Shown here in pieces: positions 8,067 through 14,586 of a stretch of 36,902 bases of DNA. The notes under the pieces were generated by a model. It did no database searches. It was not told the origin of the DNA and was given only the letters and a program-made list of their open reading frames with translations. Positions within the stretch are counted from its first letter, which is position 1; every line of letters starts with the position of its first letter. This stretch comes from Nitrospira_D sp019636945 (GTDB taxonomy: Bacteria > Nitrospirota > Nitrospiria > Nitrospirales > Nitrospiraceae). The translations under genes and the position numbers were made by a program. The DNA is taken from contig NZ_JBLFBO010000027.1 of the NCBI RefSeq assembly GCF_047338595.1, positions 1-36,902 on the forward strand. Reading direction: 5' to 3'.

Positions 8067-9215
8067 TTAACGTTTCTTCCGGTTGGCCAGATGTCCTGAT
8101 CGCACCTGGCAGGCCAGCACATCGCAGATCACCCTGGTGGCCATCAGGCTTGTGATCTCCGCTGCATCGTAGGGTGGCGAACATTCCACGATTTCCATCC
8201 CCGCCAGTGGTTTCGTGTCGGCGATGATCTGCAGAAACTTCAACACTTCACGGGGGAGAAAGCCTCCAGGCTCAGGCCAGCCGGTGCCTGGCACGAAGGC
8301 TGCGTCTAAGCAATCTACATCGAAGCTCAACCACACGGCATCTACCCCGTTAAACGCCACTTCGAGGGCCTGTTTTGCGGCATTCTCGATGCCCATCTCC
8401 ACACAGTCAGTCACGGTCATAATACTTGTTTGGCGTTCACGACCGGACTTCACGCCGGGTCTGGGCGCTTGCCAGCCGCCGATGCCGATCTGGACGAGGT
8501 TCTTCGCCGGGACGTTAGGAATGTTCGTCGCATGAAACCAGGGTGTGGTGTGCATACGTTCGTCGAGATCAGTCTCCTGCGTGTCGACATGACGGTCAAA
8601 GTGCAGGATGCCGAGTTTCTTGCCGTTCATATTCTGAGCCACCCCTCGCACGGTCGCAAATCCAAGAGAATGGTCTCCCCCCAGCACGACAGGGAAGGCC
8701 CCGCTGGCATAAACATGGCCCACGCCCTTGCTGACTTGATCAAAGGTCTTTTCGATGTTGCCGGGAATGGTAAAGATGTCGCCCAGATCGCACATGGAGA
8801 TCGACTCTCGAAGATCCACACCCAGTTCAAAGCTATAGGTGCCGTACAACGCGGAAATCTTGCGGATGCCTTGAGGGCCGAATCGAGTGCCTGCCCGATA
8901 GGTGGTCCCGCCATCGAACGGTGCCCCGATGATGGCGACATCGTAGTCCCCGCACTTGCGGACATCCTCGACATACGGCGCTTTGGTGAAGGTGTTGATG
9001 CCGGCGAAATGCGGTAGCTCACCCCGACTAAAGGTAGGAATGCGACGATCTTTAATGGACTCAGCACCGGGCAAGCCCAGCTCTAGTCCCCGGGCGACTT
9101 CCTCTTCATATTTCGTGGTCGGCAGCAGCGCCTCCGCTTCGACCGCAAACTTGGCCTCCGGCCCGTAGTTGTCATGTAGGGGAACCGTGCCTTGGTATGT
9201 TCGCTTCTTTGCCAT
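8067..9215 (-). CDS. gdmH: Ureohydrolase, probable Ni-dependent guanidine hydrolase (agmatinase family)
   Basis: Predicted to split guanidine into urea and ammonia. The start is the ATG at 9215 (AAAAGGAG upstream), giving 382 residues; longer reading is possible but has no such site. An N-terminal part of about 80 residues precedes the arginase/agmatinase core. Metal ligands by family alignment are His182 (LGGDHS), Asp207, His209 and Asp211 (DRHVD) and Asp299 and Asp301 (SFDVD). Two departures from ordinary agmatinases are Arg208 in place of Ala in DAHxD and GTGWPEPGG in place of GTGTPEPGG. It lies 91 bases after a permease under a guanidine-I riboswitch, which is the main reason to prefer guanidine over agmatine. 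Ni dependence is known for the cyanobacterial GdmH, not shown here. Agmatinase or guanidinobutyrase remain alternatives. Confidence 0.78.
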   Translation of the reverse strand: MAKKRTYQGTVPLHDNYGPEAKFAVEAEALLPTTKYEEEVARGLELGLPGAESIKDRRIPTFSRGELPHFAGINTFTKAPYVEDVRKCGDYDVAIIGAPFDGGTTYRAGTRFGPQGIRKISALYGTYSFELGVDLRESISMCDLGDIFTIPGNIEKTFDQVSKGVGHVYASGAFPVVLGGDHSLGFATVRGVAQNMNGKKLGILHFDRHVDTQETDLDERMHTTPWFHATNIPNVPAKNLVQIGIGGWQAPRPGVKSGRERQTSIMTVTDCVEMGIENAAKQALEVAFNGVDAVWLSFDVDCLDAAFVPGTGWPEPGGFLPREVLKFLQIIADTKPLAGMEIVECSPPYDAAEITSLMATRVICDVLACQVRSGHLANRKKR

Positions 9216-9306
9216 GCGTACTCCTTTTCTACCGGAATAAGTGAATTGGACTTTCTGTGAAACGCCTCGTACCGCACGGCTCGATGCACCGAGCCTGCCG
9301 TCTTGC

Positions 9307-10770
9307 TTACAGTGGTTCGGCTTCCCCCGAATGAACCGAGGTCCCGTTTCTACCGACAAGGAGATATAATGTCGTCAACGTGAGGATGCCCCCCAGTACG
9401 AGCGGGACGGCCCAGAGTTGCCACCAGGGAGCGTTGGGTGAAGTGGCATAGGGGCGTGGCCACGCGATGTTGACGAATTCAAACAACGACCAGAGAAACG
9501 CTGCGATATTAATCAACAAGCCCCACGAACCCAGGTTCAGTTGACCTAACGAGGGGTCCCATCGACCCGTGAGCCTGGTGTAGAGCCCAACACCCGTGGT
9601 CATTGCAAACATGGCATACAACCCACCCGTGCCGAATGCCAGGACCGTGGCAACGGCTTCATCGTTGAGACCAAAGAGCAAGCCGAGCGTCGCGAGCAGC
9701 ACTGTAAAAAGTACAGCGTTGCGCGGAGCGCCGGCAGCGGTCACCCGACTGAGGACGGCCGGCATACTCCCTTCGCGAGCCATGGAGAACACAATCCGCG
9801 AGGTGTACTGCACCATTGAAGACCCGCAAGCCAGGAATGCGATCATGACAATCGCCAGAAAGGGAGTCTCTGCCCAGTCCCCAAAGTTAGCCACGATCAC
9901 CGGGGTGACAGGATCGGATACGGCACTCGTCTGCTGTAACGTCTCGCGGTTGAAGCTGAGGGTCAGGGCGGCAGAGTTGAAGAGCACCACGCTCCCCACC
10001 ATGCACAGCGAGAAAAAGATCGCGCGAGGCACCATCCGTTTCGGTTCATGCGTTTCTTCAGCAATGGTCGAGCAGGCATCGAAGCCGATAAACGCCCACC
10101 CTGAAATGGCAAGGGCCGCCAGAAACGCAGCGGTCTGGCTGGGAGCGGTTCCTGTCCCCAGATGGGCAAACAGTTCGGAGAAACCATGCTGCCGGAAAAA
10201 GAAAAACAGCAACAGGGCAACGCCGAACGAGCCGATGATTTCCGCATAGACTCCGAGCGAGATGAGAACCTTGAAGACCGAGACATGGACAAGATTCAGC
10301 ACGGTGCAGACGAGCAGAAACACCGCGCCCCAGGTGACCAGAGTCATGCCCGCTCCACTTGCAGATCCGAAAAAAATCGCCAACCAGACCCCGCCGGTAT
10401 AGGCGGTCGTCGTGAGCATGGCGATCGTAGAACTGACGTAGATGGCTCCGGCATAGGTGCCGGTGGTGGTGCCTCCAAGCTGCCGCGCCCATCTGTACGC
10501 GCCTCCCGCGATTGGAATCTGCGAGGACAGTTCCGCATACACGGTGGCGACCAATAACTGCATGATCAGGCAGAGCGCCAATGCCGGAAACCACCCGCCA
10601 CCTGTGACGACCGTTTGCACCCCGATAATCGCGTAGAGTCCTGCCACCGGCGACACAGTGGCGAAACCGATGGTCAGACTGTTCCAGAGCGTCAAACTGC
10701 GACGCAGGGTTTCGGCCGTACTGGGCGCCGTCGCCAAACGATCTCGATCCGGAACATTGTGACTTACCAT
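9307..10770 (-). CDS. APC-family permease, probable guanidine importer
   Basis: A 487-residue polytopic inner-membrane protein with about 12 hydrophobic segments, related to the amino acid/amine permeases (APC superfamily). The first helix carries NSLTIGFATVSPVAGLYAI, and GGAYRWARQLGG and ISGWAFIGFDACSTIAEETHEP match the conserved regions of eukaryotic-type amine permeases. The ATG at 10770 has a GGAG nine bases upstream; the longer frame begins with TTG inside the riboswitch platform and is unlikely. It overlaps the end of a possible leader ORF (ATGGTAA). Because it is the first full gene behind a guanidine-I riboswitch and precedes a ureohydrolase, the substrate is inferred to be guanidine or guanidinium. 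Direction (import or export) is not proven by sequence. Confidence 0.8.
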   Translation of the reverse strand: MVSHNVPDRDRLATAPSTAETLRRSLTLWNSLTIGFATVSPVAGLYAIIGVQTVVTGGGWFPALALCLIMQLLVATVYAELSSQIPIAGGAYRWARQLGGTTTGTYAGAIYVSSTIAMLTTTAYTGGVWLAIFFGSASGAGMTLVTWGAVFLLVCTVLNLVHVSVFKVLISLGVYAEIIGSFGVALLLFFFFRQHGFSELFAHLGTGTAPSQTAAFLAALAISGWAFIGFDACSTIAEETHEPKRMVPRAIFFSLCMVGSVVLFNSAALTLSFNRETLQQTSAVSDPVTPVIVANFGDWAETPFLAIVMIAFLACGSSMVQYTSRIVFSMAREGSMPAVLSRVTAAGAPRNAVLFTVLLATLGLLFGLNDEAVATVLAFGTGGLYAMFAMTTGVGLYTRLTGRWDPSLGQLNLGSWGLLINIAAFLWSLFEFVNIAWPRPYATSPNAPWWQLWAVPLVLGGILTLTTLYLLVGRNGTSVHSGEAEPL

Positions 10771-10841
10771 GACAGACCGCTCCAGTTCGGCAGCAGGTCT
10801 GACCGATATGTGAAGGAATGAACGATGGGGTGGAGGTGCAT
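10764..10841 (-). CDS. Possible 25-codon leader ORF between riboswitch and permease
   Basis: An ATG at 10841 has AGGAG eight bases upstream, inside the riboswitch expression platform. The 25-residue peptide starts MHLHPIVHSF and ends NWSGLSW. Its stop overlaps the permease start as ATGGTAA, the classic layout for translational coupling. No homology is recognised; only the placement supports it. Confidence 0.4.
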   Translation of the reverse strand: MHLHPIVHSFTYRSDLLPNWSGLSW

Positions 10842-10871
10842 AACGAAGTCTCCTGGTGAAGGGCTTACCTC

Positions 10872-10898
10872 CCAAAAGGCCATGTACCAGCGTACATG
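10872..10898 (-). promoter_or_regulatory. Riboswitch expression platform
   Basis: Right after the aptamer, CATGTAC and GTACATG form a perfect 7-base hairpin (10881-10898) followed by GCCTTTTGG. The CCTTTTGG (RNA sense, 10872-10879) is perfectly complementary to CCAAAAGG just before the aptamer (11002-11009). These alternatives could form a switch. A short U run makes weak termination possible; control of the leader ORF ribosome site is the other option. Confidence 0.5.
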
Positions 10899-11002
10899 AT
10901 CTCCCGGGCTTTTATCCCTCCGTGGAGCCTCGTTAGCGAGGCCGAAAACTCTTGGACCAGTCGCTCCATCCGACAAGGAAGGAAGCCGGAACCCTAGTTT
11001 TC
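10899..11002 (-). ncRNA. Guanidine-I (ykkC) riboswitch aptamer
   Basis: Read on the minus strand, the region contains the class hallmarks in order: ACTAGGGTTCCGG at the 5' side, CTGGTCCAAGAG in the middle, a hairpin built from GCCTCG and CGAGGC, then CACGGAGGGATAAAAGCC and the closing CCCGGGAGA. This matches the ykkC consensus that senses free guanidinium and normally turns expression on. One conserved base differs (GGTCCAAGAG where GGTCCGAGAG is usual). It sits about 130 bases before the permease start and just after a candidate promoter. Boundaries are by eye. Confidence 0.93.
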
Positions 11003-11023
11003 CTTTTGGAACAATTTCCTAGG

Positions 11024-11052
11024 AGCCTATTCATTTGTCCGATTAAAGTCAA
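11024..11052 (-). promoter_or_regulatory. Candidate promoter of the guanidine operon
   Basis: On the minus strand TTGACT (11047-11052) and TAGGCT (11024-11029) are 17 bases apart. Transcription would start a few bases later, just before the riboswitch, which is the expected position. The -10 is weak. Confidence 0.5.
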
Positions 11053-11257
11053 GGCCATAACCCTCGGCTGTCCAAACAGCTTACGCAATGTCCATCGCGA
11101 TGGGAGAAGACCGTTGGAGTGCCAGATGGGGCGCGAGGAAAGAATGTAGGGTCAACTGCCTCTCTTCTGATTGCACGAGAGCTGTTAGGTGGTCTGTATA
11201 AGTCGAAGAATGAACGGAGAGAAATGAGCAGGCCGTTGTCTTGTATTTTGAGGCGTT

Positions 11258-11827
11258 CTACAATTTATACATCACGTCAGTACGCAAGACGTATTTCTCC
11301 CCACGCTGGACCACAGCCCCTTCGTGCCAAATAGAATGGAGAAAGACCAACGCTGCTCCTGCCGTCGGCTTCACTGTCAGATAGGGACATCGTCGAGCAA
11401 CCTGGTCCATGTCTGTAAAGAATCGGGTTTCTCCACCGACCATGTTGTCGTTCAAATAGATAAGAAATGTCACCTCGCTCTTTTCATAGGTCTTCAGAGA
11501 CAGATAGGATCCGTCCCGATGGGGCTGGAAGGTTTGTCCGGGACGATAGCGGTAGAACCGCCAACGCTCGTTAAACCCAACCAGGTGGCGATGTTCAATA
11601 ACCCGTGGGAGCCAGGACGTGGCACGCTGGAACAACCTATCTGCGAGGGTTTTGTCGTCAACCAGGACACGTTCATTGTTTCTGATTTCCTCGGCGACTA
11701 CGCCACCCACAGTTCCCACCTCATACGTCAGCCCTTCGCTCCGACGAATCAGTGCCGCACACTCATCGTTCGACAGAAAGTTGAGCAAAAGAAATATCTT
11801 CCCGGGATCCAATTCTTCCTTGATCAT
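11258..11827 (-). CDS. 2OG-Fe(II) oxygenase, prolyl 4-hydroxylase-like
   Basis: A 189-residue protein with the double-stranded beta-helix fold of iron and 2-oxoglutarate dependent oxygenases. The facial triad is read as His103 and Asp105 (FQPHRDGS) and His168 (LHSIWHEG), with Arg182 placed to bind the 2-oxoglutarate carboxylate. FYRYRPGQ before the HxD and GGETRFF after it are typical of the P4H-alpha-like group. The ATG at 11827 has an AGGA eight bases upstream. No signal peptide is visible, so it is cytoplasmic. The substrate is unknown: protein prolyl/aspartyl residues or a free amino acid are both possible. It ends about 200 bases upstream of the guanidine operon promoter, on the same strand. 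Confidence 0.85.
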   Translation of the reverse strand: MIKEELDPGKIFLLLNFLSNDECAALIRRSEGLTYEVGTVGGVVAEEIRNNERVLVDDKTLADRLFQRATSWLPRVIEHRHLVGFNERWRFYRYRPGQTFQPHRDGSYLSLKTYEKSEVTFLIYLNDNMVGGETRFFTDMDQVARRCPYLTVKPTAGAALVFLHSIWHEGAVVQRGEKYVLRTDVMYKL

Positions 11828-12149
11828 GAGTGATTCCTACGAGTTTCACCATGATTGATGCATAGCCACCGACGCTCACAACCGTACCGCAGATTGCCGA
11901 ATCGTCAAATGGACCCTCATTCTTCGTGAGTTACGGTCACACTGATGACCAAACAAGAATCTGACTGTCCTGCAGTATGTGCTTGGATAAGCGGGGGCAT
12001 GATGTCAACAGCGCATCGGAGTACTGGGTGAGAGCACGGTCTGGAACCTGTTTTCTCCCGTGGAAGTGGGGAGGGGAGAGAGTTGCCGATTGACCCTTGG
12101 ACGGCGGCATGTTAGAAACAGATCCGCTTGATACAGTGAGTGTGGGTAC
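11828..12149. other. Intergenic stretch between the oxygenase and tRNA-Leu
   Basis: About 320 bases with no ORF I would support. The right part holds the candidate tRNA promoter; nothing else was recognised. Confidence 0.5.
12090..12118 (+). promoter_or_regulatory. Candidate promoter of tRNA-Leu
   Basis: TTGACC (12090-12095) and TAGAAA (12113-12118) are 17 bases apart. The predicted start is about 25 bases before the mature tRNA. Confidence 0.5.
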
Positions 12150-12236
12150 GCCCGGATGGCGGAACTGGCAGACGCGCCGGACTCAAAATCCGGTTCTCGC
12201 AAGAGAGTGGGAGTTCGACCCTCCCTCTGGGCACCA
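12150..12236 (+). tRNA. tRNA-Leu (anticodon CAA)
   Basis: An 87-base class II tRNA decoding UUG. The acceptor stem GCCCGGA pairs with TCTGGGC (one G-T pair), the anticodon arm is CCGGA-CTCAAAA-TCCGG with anticodon CAA at 12184-12186, a long variable arm follows, and the T arm has GTTCGAC. The CCA end is encoded. No attachment-site duplication or integrase is seen near it. Confidence 0.97.
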
Positions 12237-12542
12237 ACGAATACAGACGTGCGGTTGTTGACTGAAGACTAGAGGTGGCTGCCGCCTGGTTTCCATACGA
12301 GGAACGACCTTAATGAGACAGGGATGGCGGTGAAGGTCAGTCCGAAACCTGATGCGATCCGACAACCCTCTTGACAGCGTCTCGCTATTAGCCTACTTTC
12401 TGCATATTTCTCAGGGATGTACAGCGTGTCTTGCTCGATTCAGAAAGCGTCAGCATCGAACCAGACTCAACGTCTTCTAATGGTGACCTTGTGAATTTTT
12501 ATTACAGGACAACCGGTCCACTTACTTTTAAGGAGGCAGCAC
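12237..12542. other. Intergenic stretch before the exported protein
   Basis: About 300 bases with no gene I would support. It contains the strong promoter at 12371-12399 and a leader of roughly 135 bases for the following gene. Confidence 0.5.
12371..12399 (+). promoter_or_regulatory. Promoter of the exported-protein gene
   Basis: A consensus -35 TTGACA (12371-12376), a 17-base spacer and TACTTT (12394-12399). It fits the isolated gene at 12543, which has its own terminator. Confidence 0.6.
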
Positions 12543-13289
12543 ATGCGTAAAGTGTTGGCACTGGGAGCCGCCCTGCTCTGCGTCGGCTCAATGAATGTTG
12601 CAGTGGCTCAAGAGCGACTCCAGCAATCATCTGGGGGATCTGCAATGGGTGTAGGAACAGGGGTTGGCGACGTGTCTGGTAACGCAAATCGCGTTCAGGC
12701 CTTTGATCGCAATGCATTCCTTGACCGACTTTCTCTTCCAGAGACAATCTACGGGCGTGTACTGGCAATCGATCTTCCGGCTGGGAAAATGCTGCTTGAA
12801 AGCGGTGGAAGCTCGCATGATGAAGGACGTGCAGGATCCGGCGCGATGAGCTCCATGACGGTGTACTTCGATGAAAAAACCAACATGGACCAGCTGCGGG
12901 TATTGAACAATGGTGATGATATTTCTCTACAAGTGATTGAAGCAGTTACGCCCAATCAGCAGTATGGTGTTGGACGTAAGCTCGTTCGGGAAGTGTACCT
13001 ACTGCGCGGCAACGAAAGACTAGCCGGGTTTGGTGGTTTAGGACAACGTCCGAATCCTGCAACAGAGCGCGCCATCGAGACGAGCAACGGCAGTACCACT
13101 GGTGGAGTGGCGGGATCAGTATTGCCGGGCAAGATCACTGGGACCATTGACACCACAATTGGAGAATTCACAGGATCAGCTCCTTGCTGGAACTGTGAAC
13201 CTCAGCCAGGCTGGGGTTATCAAGGGCAAAACAAGTCAGATTATGGCGCTGATACCGCGAAGCCGAACTTGATCAAAGGATTTAATTGA
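12543..13289 (+). CDS. Exported protein of unknown function
   Basis: A 248-residue protein with a clear Sec signal peptide (positively charged MRK, hydrophobic core, predicted cut after VAVA, near residue 22). The mature N-terminus is Gly/Ser-rich. The middle has a beta-rich segment starting ETIYGRVLAIDLPAGKMLLE near residue 76, reminiscent of small OB-like periplasmic domains, then TVYFDEKTNMDQLRVL. The C-terminal part carries a CWNC pair near residue 219 in an aromatic, Gly-rich stretch. An AAGGAGG precedes the ATG. It is a single-gene unit with promoter and terminator, which suggests good expression. I do not recognise the family; a role in the periplasm or envelope is all that can be inferred. 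Confidence 0.85.
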   Translation: MRKVLALGAALLCVGSMNVAVAQERLQQSSGGSAMGVGTGVGDVSGNANRVQAFDRNAFLDRLSLPETIYGRVLAIDLPAGKMLLESGGSSHDEGRAGSGAMSSMTVYFDEKTNMDQLRVLNNGDDISLQVIEAVTPNQQYGVGRKLVREVYLLRGNERLAGFGGLGQRPNPATERAIETSNGSTTGGVAGSVLPGKITGTIDTTIGEFTGSAPCWNCEPQPGWGYQGQNKSDYGADTAKPNLIKGFN

Positions 13290-13312
13290 GACGTTCCAAG
13301 ACTTGAGCTTTC

Positions 13313-13347
13313 AAAGGGGGCAGCAGAAGCTGCCCCCTTTGTTTTAT
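13313..13347 (+). terminator. Rho-independent terminator
   Basis: A perfect 12-base GC-rich stem (13313-13324 with 13329-13340), an AGAA loop and a GTTTTATT tail. It ends the exported-protein transcript. Confidence 0.93.
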
Positions 13348-13433
13348 TGCGATCTGTACATGGCTTGCCAACGGTCGCTGGTCATCGGCGAGCTGACTCG
13401 GGGAATATTCTTTCATTCAATGAGTCTGTGATT

Positions 13434-13694
13434 ATGAGCGAACCGGAGAAAGCACCTATTGGGCCGTCCTCGGAGCTGGATCTGCGCGGAGTGATTTGTC
13501 CCTATAACTTCGTGAAAACGAAACTGAAGCTTGAGACCATGAAAGAAGGAGAGGTCCTGTCTGTCCTCTTGGACGACGGCGACCCCATTCGGAATGTCCC
13601 ACGCAGTGTCGAGAATGAAGGACACACCGTCTTAGGCCAGGAGCGAGTGGAGCAAGCCTACCGAGTGTTGATTCGTCGGGAGGATAATGACTGA
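13434..13694 (+). CDS. TusA-like sulfur carrier/sulfurtransferase
   Basis: An 86-residue protein from the ATG at 13434. The TusA motif is DLRGVICPYNFVKTKLKLE, with the sulfur-carrying cysteine in the CP pair near the start of the first helix. The fold continues with GEVLSVLLDDGDPIRNVPRS and a C-terminal RVLIRRE strand. CPYNFVKTK differs from E. coli TusA (CPEP) and fits the version found in many non-enteric bacteria. It could carry persulfide for tRNA thiolation, cofactor synthesis or sulfur metabolism; no partner gene is beside it. The upstream in-frame codons do not look like protein of this family, so the shorter start was chosen, although the ribosome site is weak. Confidence 0.85.
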   Translation: MSEPEKAPIGPSSELDLRGVICPYNFVKTKLKLETMKEGEVLSVLLDDGDPIRNVPRSVENEGHTVLGQERVEQAYRVLIRREDND

Positions 13695-13789
13695 TAGGAA
13701 TGTCCCTACGTTCATGGGTGATGCGTTCGCCGTCAGGTTCGAGAAAGCCACTACGTCATGAGATTCCAATCGGCCTGTTTCGTTGGCCA

Positions 13790-14524
13790 CTACTTCCTTC
13801 CTGACAAGACAATCGTGATGTCTTCCCCCGCTGTGTCCGACAGTTGCCGACTTACCTCATAGGCCGTTCCCCGAATAATCAGCTCATTCGGTGTCGTGAG
13901 GTCGCAGGCCGCGACAACCAGCCGTCTCGGCGCAAGCCGGACAAGGGTTTCAAGAGCACGTACGGCCGTGCGTCGGGTGCCATAGGCAACAGTCGGAACC
14001 TTCATTTTTACTGCATCAGCCAAACGTCGCGTGAGATGTGGGCCGGTACTCGGCAGCTGTCCAGAAAAATAGAAGGACTCGCAAGAAAATCCAGCCACCG
14101 TCAGAGCCGTAATTACTGCGGAAGGTCCGGGGATCGGAATCACCCGGGTTCCTTGAGAAGCGGCTTCCGTGACAAGCAGCGCGCCTGGATCCACGATCAG
14201 GGGCGACCCTGCGTCCGTGACAATGGCAATCCTGGCTCCCTGTCGTACTCGCTGAAGAAGCACCGCGACCTTCTCCTGCACATTCACAGGACCATAACTG
14301 GTCACGGTCGCTGAGATCCGATGATGCGCGAGTAGTTGCTGTGTCATGTTTGGATCTTCAGAGGCAATGAGATCAACAGACTTCAAGATCGCCAACGCAC
14401 GCAGGGTCAGATCATCAGGATGTCCGATGGGGACGGCCACCACATACACCACCCCTCCCTCATCCGGTGACTGAGCCGAAGCTATTGACACGCCAGCGTT
14501 TTCTTGACTCTGTTTAGGCGGCAC
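13790..14524 (-). CDS. RsmI-like SAM-dependent methyltransferase (tetrapyrrole methylase fold)
   Basis: A 244-residue protein of the family that contains RsmI, which methylates the 2'-O of C1402 in 16S rRNA. Recognisable pieces are VYVVAVPIGHPDDLTLRAL (usual TPIGNL-DITLRA), SEDPNMTQQLL (usual EDTR-T), VTDAGSPLIVDPG and IPGPSAVITAL. The RsmI hallmark SYHEHNE is replaced by SYGPVNVQ. So the fold and SAM site are well supported but the substrate is less certain. It is transcribed away from the haem operon and its 5' end overlaps that operon's promoter. A tetrapyrrole methylase is an alternative given the neighbours, though the sequence is closer to RsmI. Confidence 0.7.
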   Translation of the reverse strand: MPPKQSQENAGVSIASAQSPDEGGVVYVVAVPIGHPDDLTLRALAILKSVDLIASEDPNMTQQLLAHHRISATVTSYGPVNVQEKVAVLLQRVRQGARIAIVTDAGSPLIVDPGALLVTEAASQGTRVIPIPGPSAVITALTVAGFSCESFYFSGQLPSTGPHLTRRLADAVKMKVPTVAYGTRRTAVRALETLVRLAPRRLVVAACDLTTPNELIIRGTAYEVSRQLSDTAGEDITIVLSGRK

Positions 14525-14533
14525 CGATATAAT
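14504..14533 (+). promoter_or_regulatory. Promoter of the haem operon
   Basis: TTGACT (14504-14509), an 18-base spacer and a perfect TATAAT (14528-14533). It lies within the first codons of the divergent RsmI-like gene and about 55 bases before ccsA/hemX. It is the best promoter match in the window. Confidence 0.75.
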
Positions 14534-14586
14534 TTCCTCTCAACCTGTTTGAACGTCACGCCGGAGATTCAGCGGGGACATTCCCA

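Noticed and set aside
9216..9359. Longer ureohydrolase start at 9359
   Set aside because: The extra residues are not family-like and a strong AAAAGGAG precedes the ATG at 9215.
10771..10875. N-terminal extension of the permease from the TTG at 10875
   Set aside because: The start is a TTG inside the riboswitch platform, and the extra 35 residues are not like APC permeases. The ATG at 10770 has a proper GGAG.
12150..12236. tRNA-Leu as an integration site for a mobile island
   Set aside because: No integrase, no repeated tRNA 3' end, and ordinary single-copy genes on both sides.
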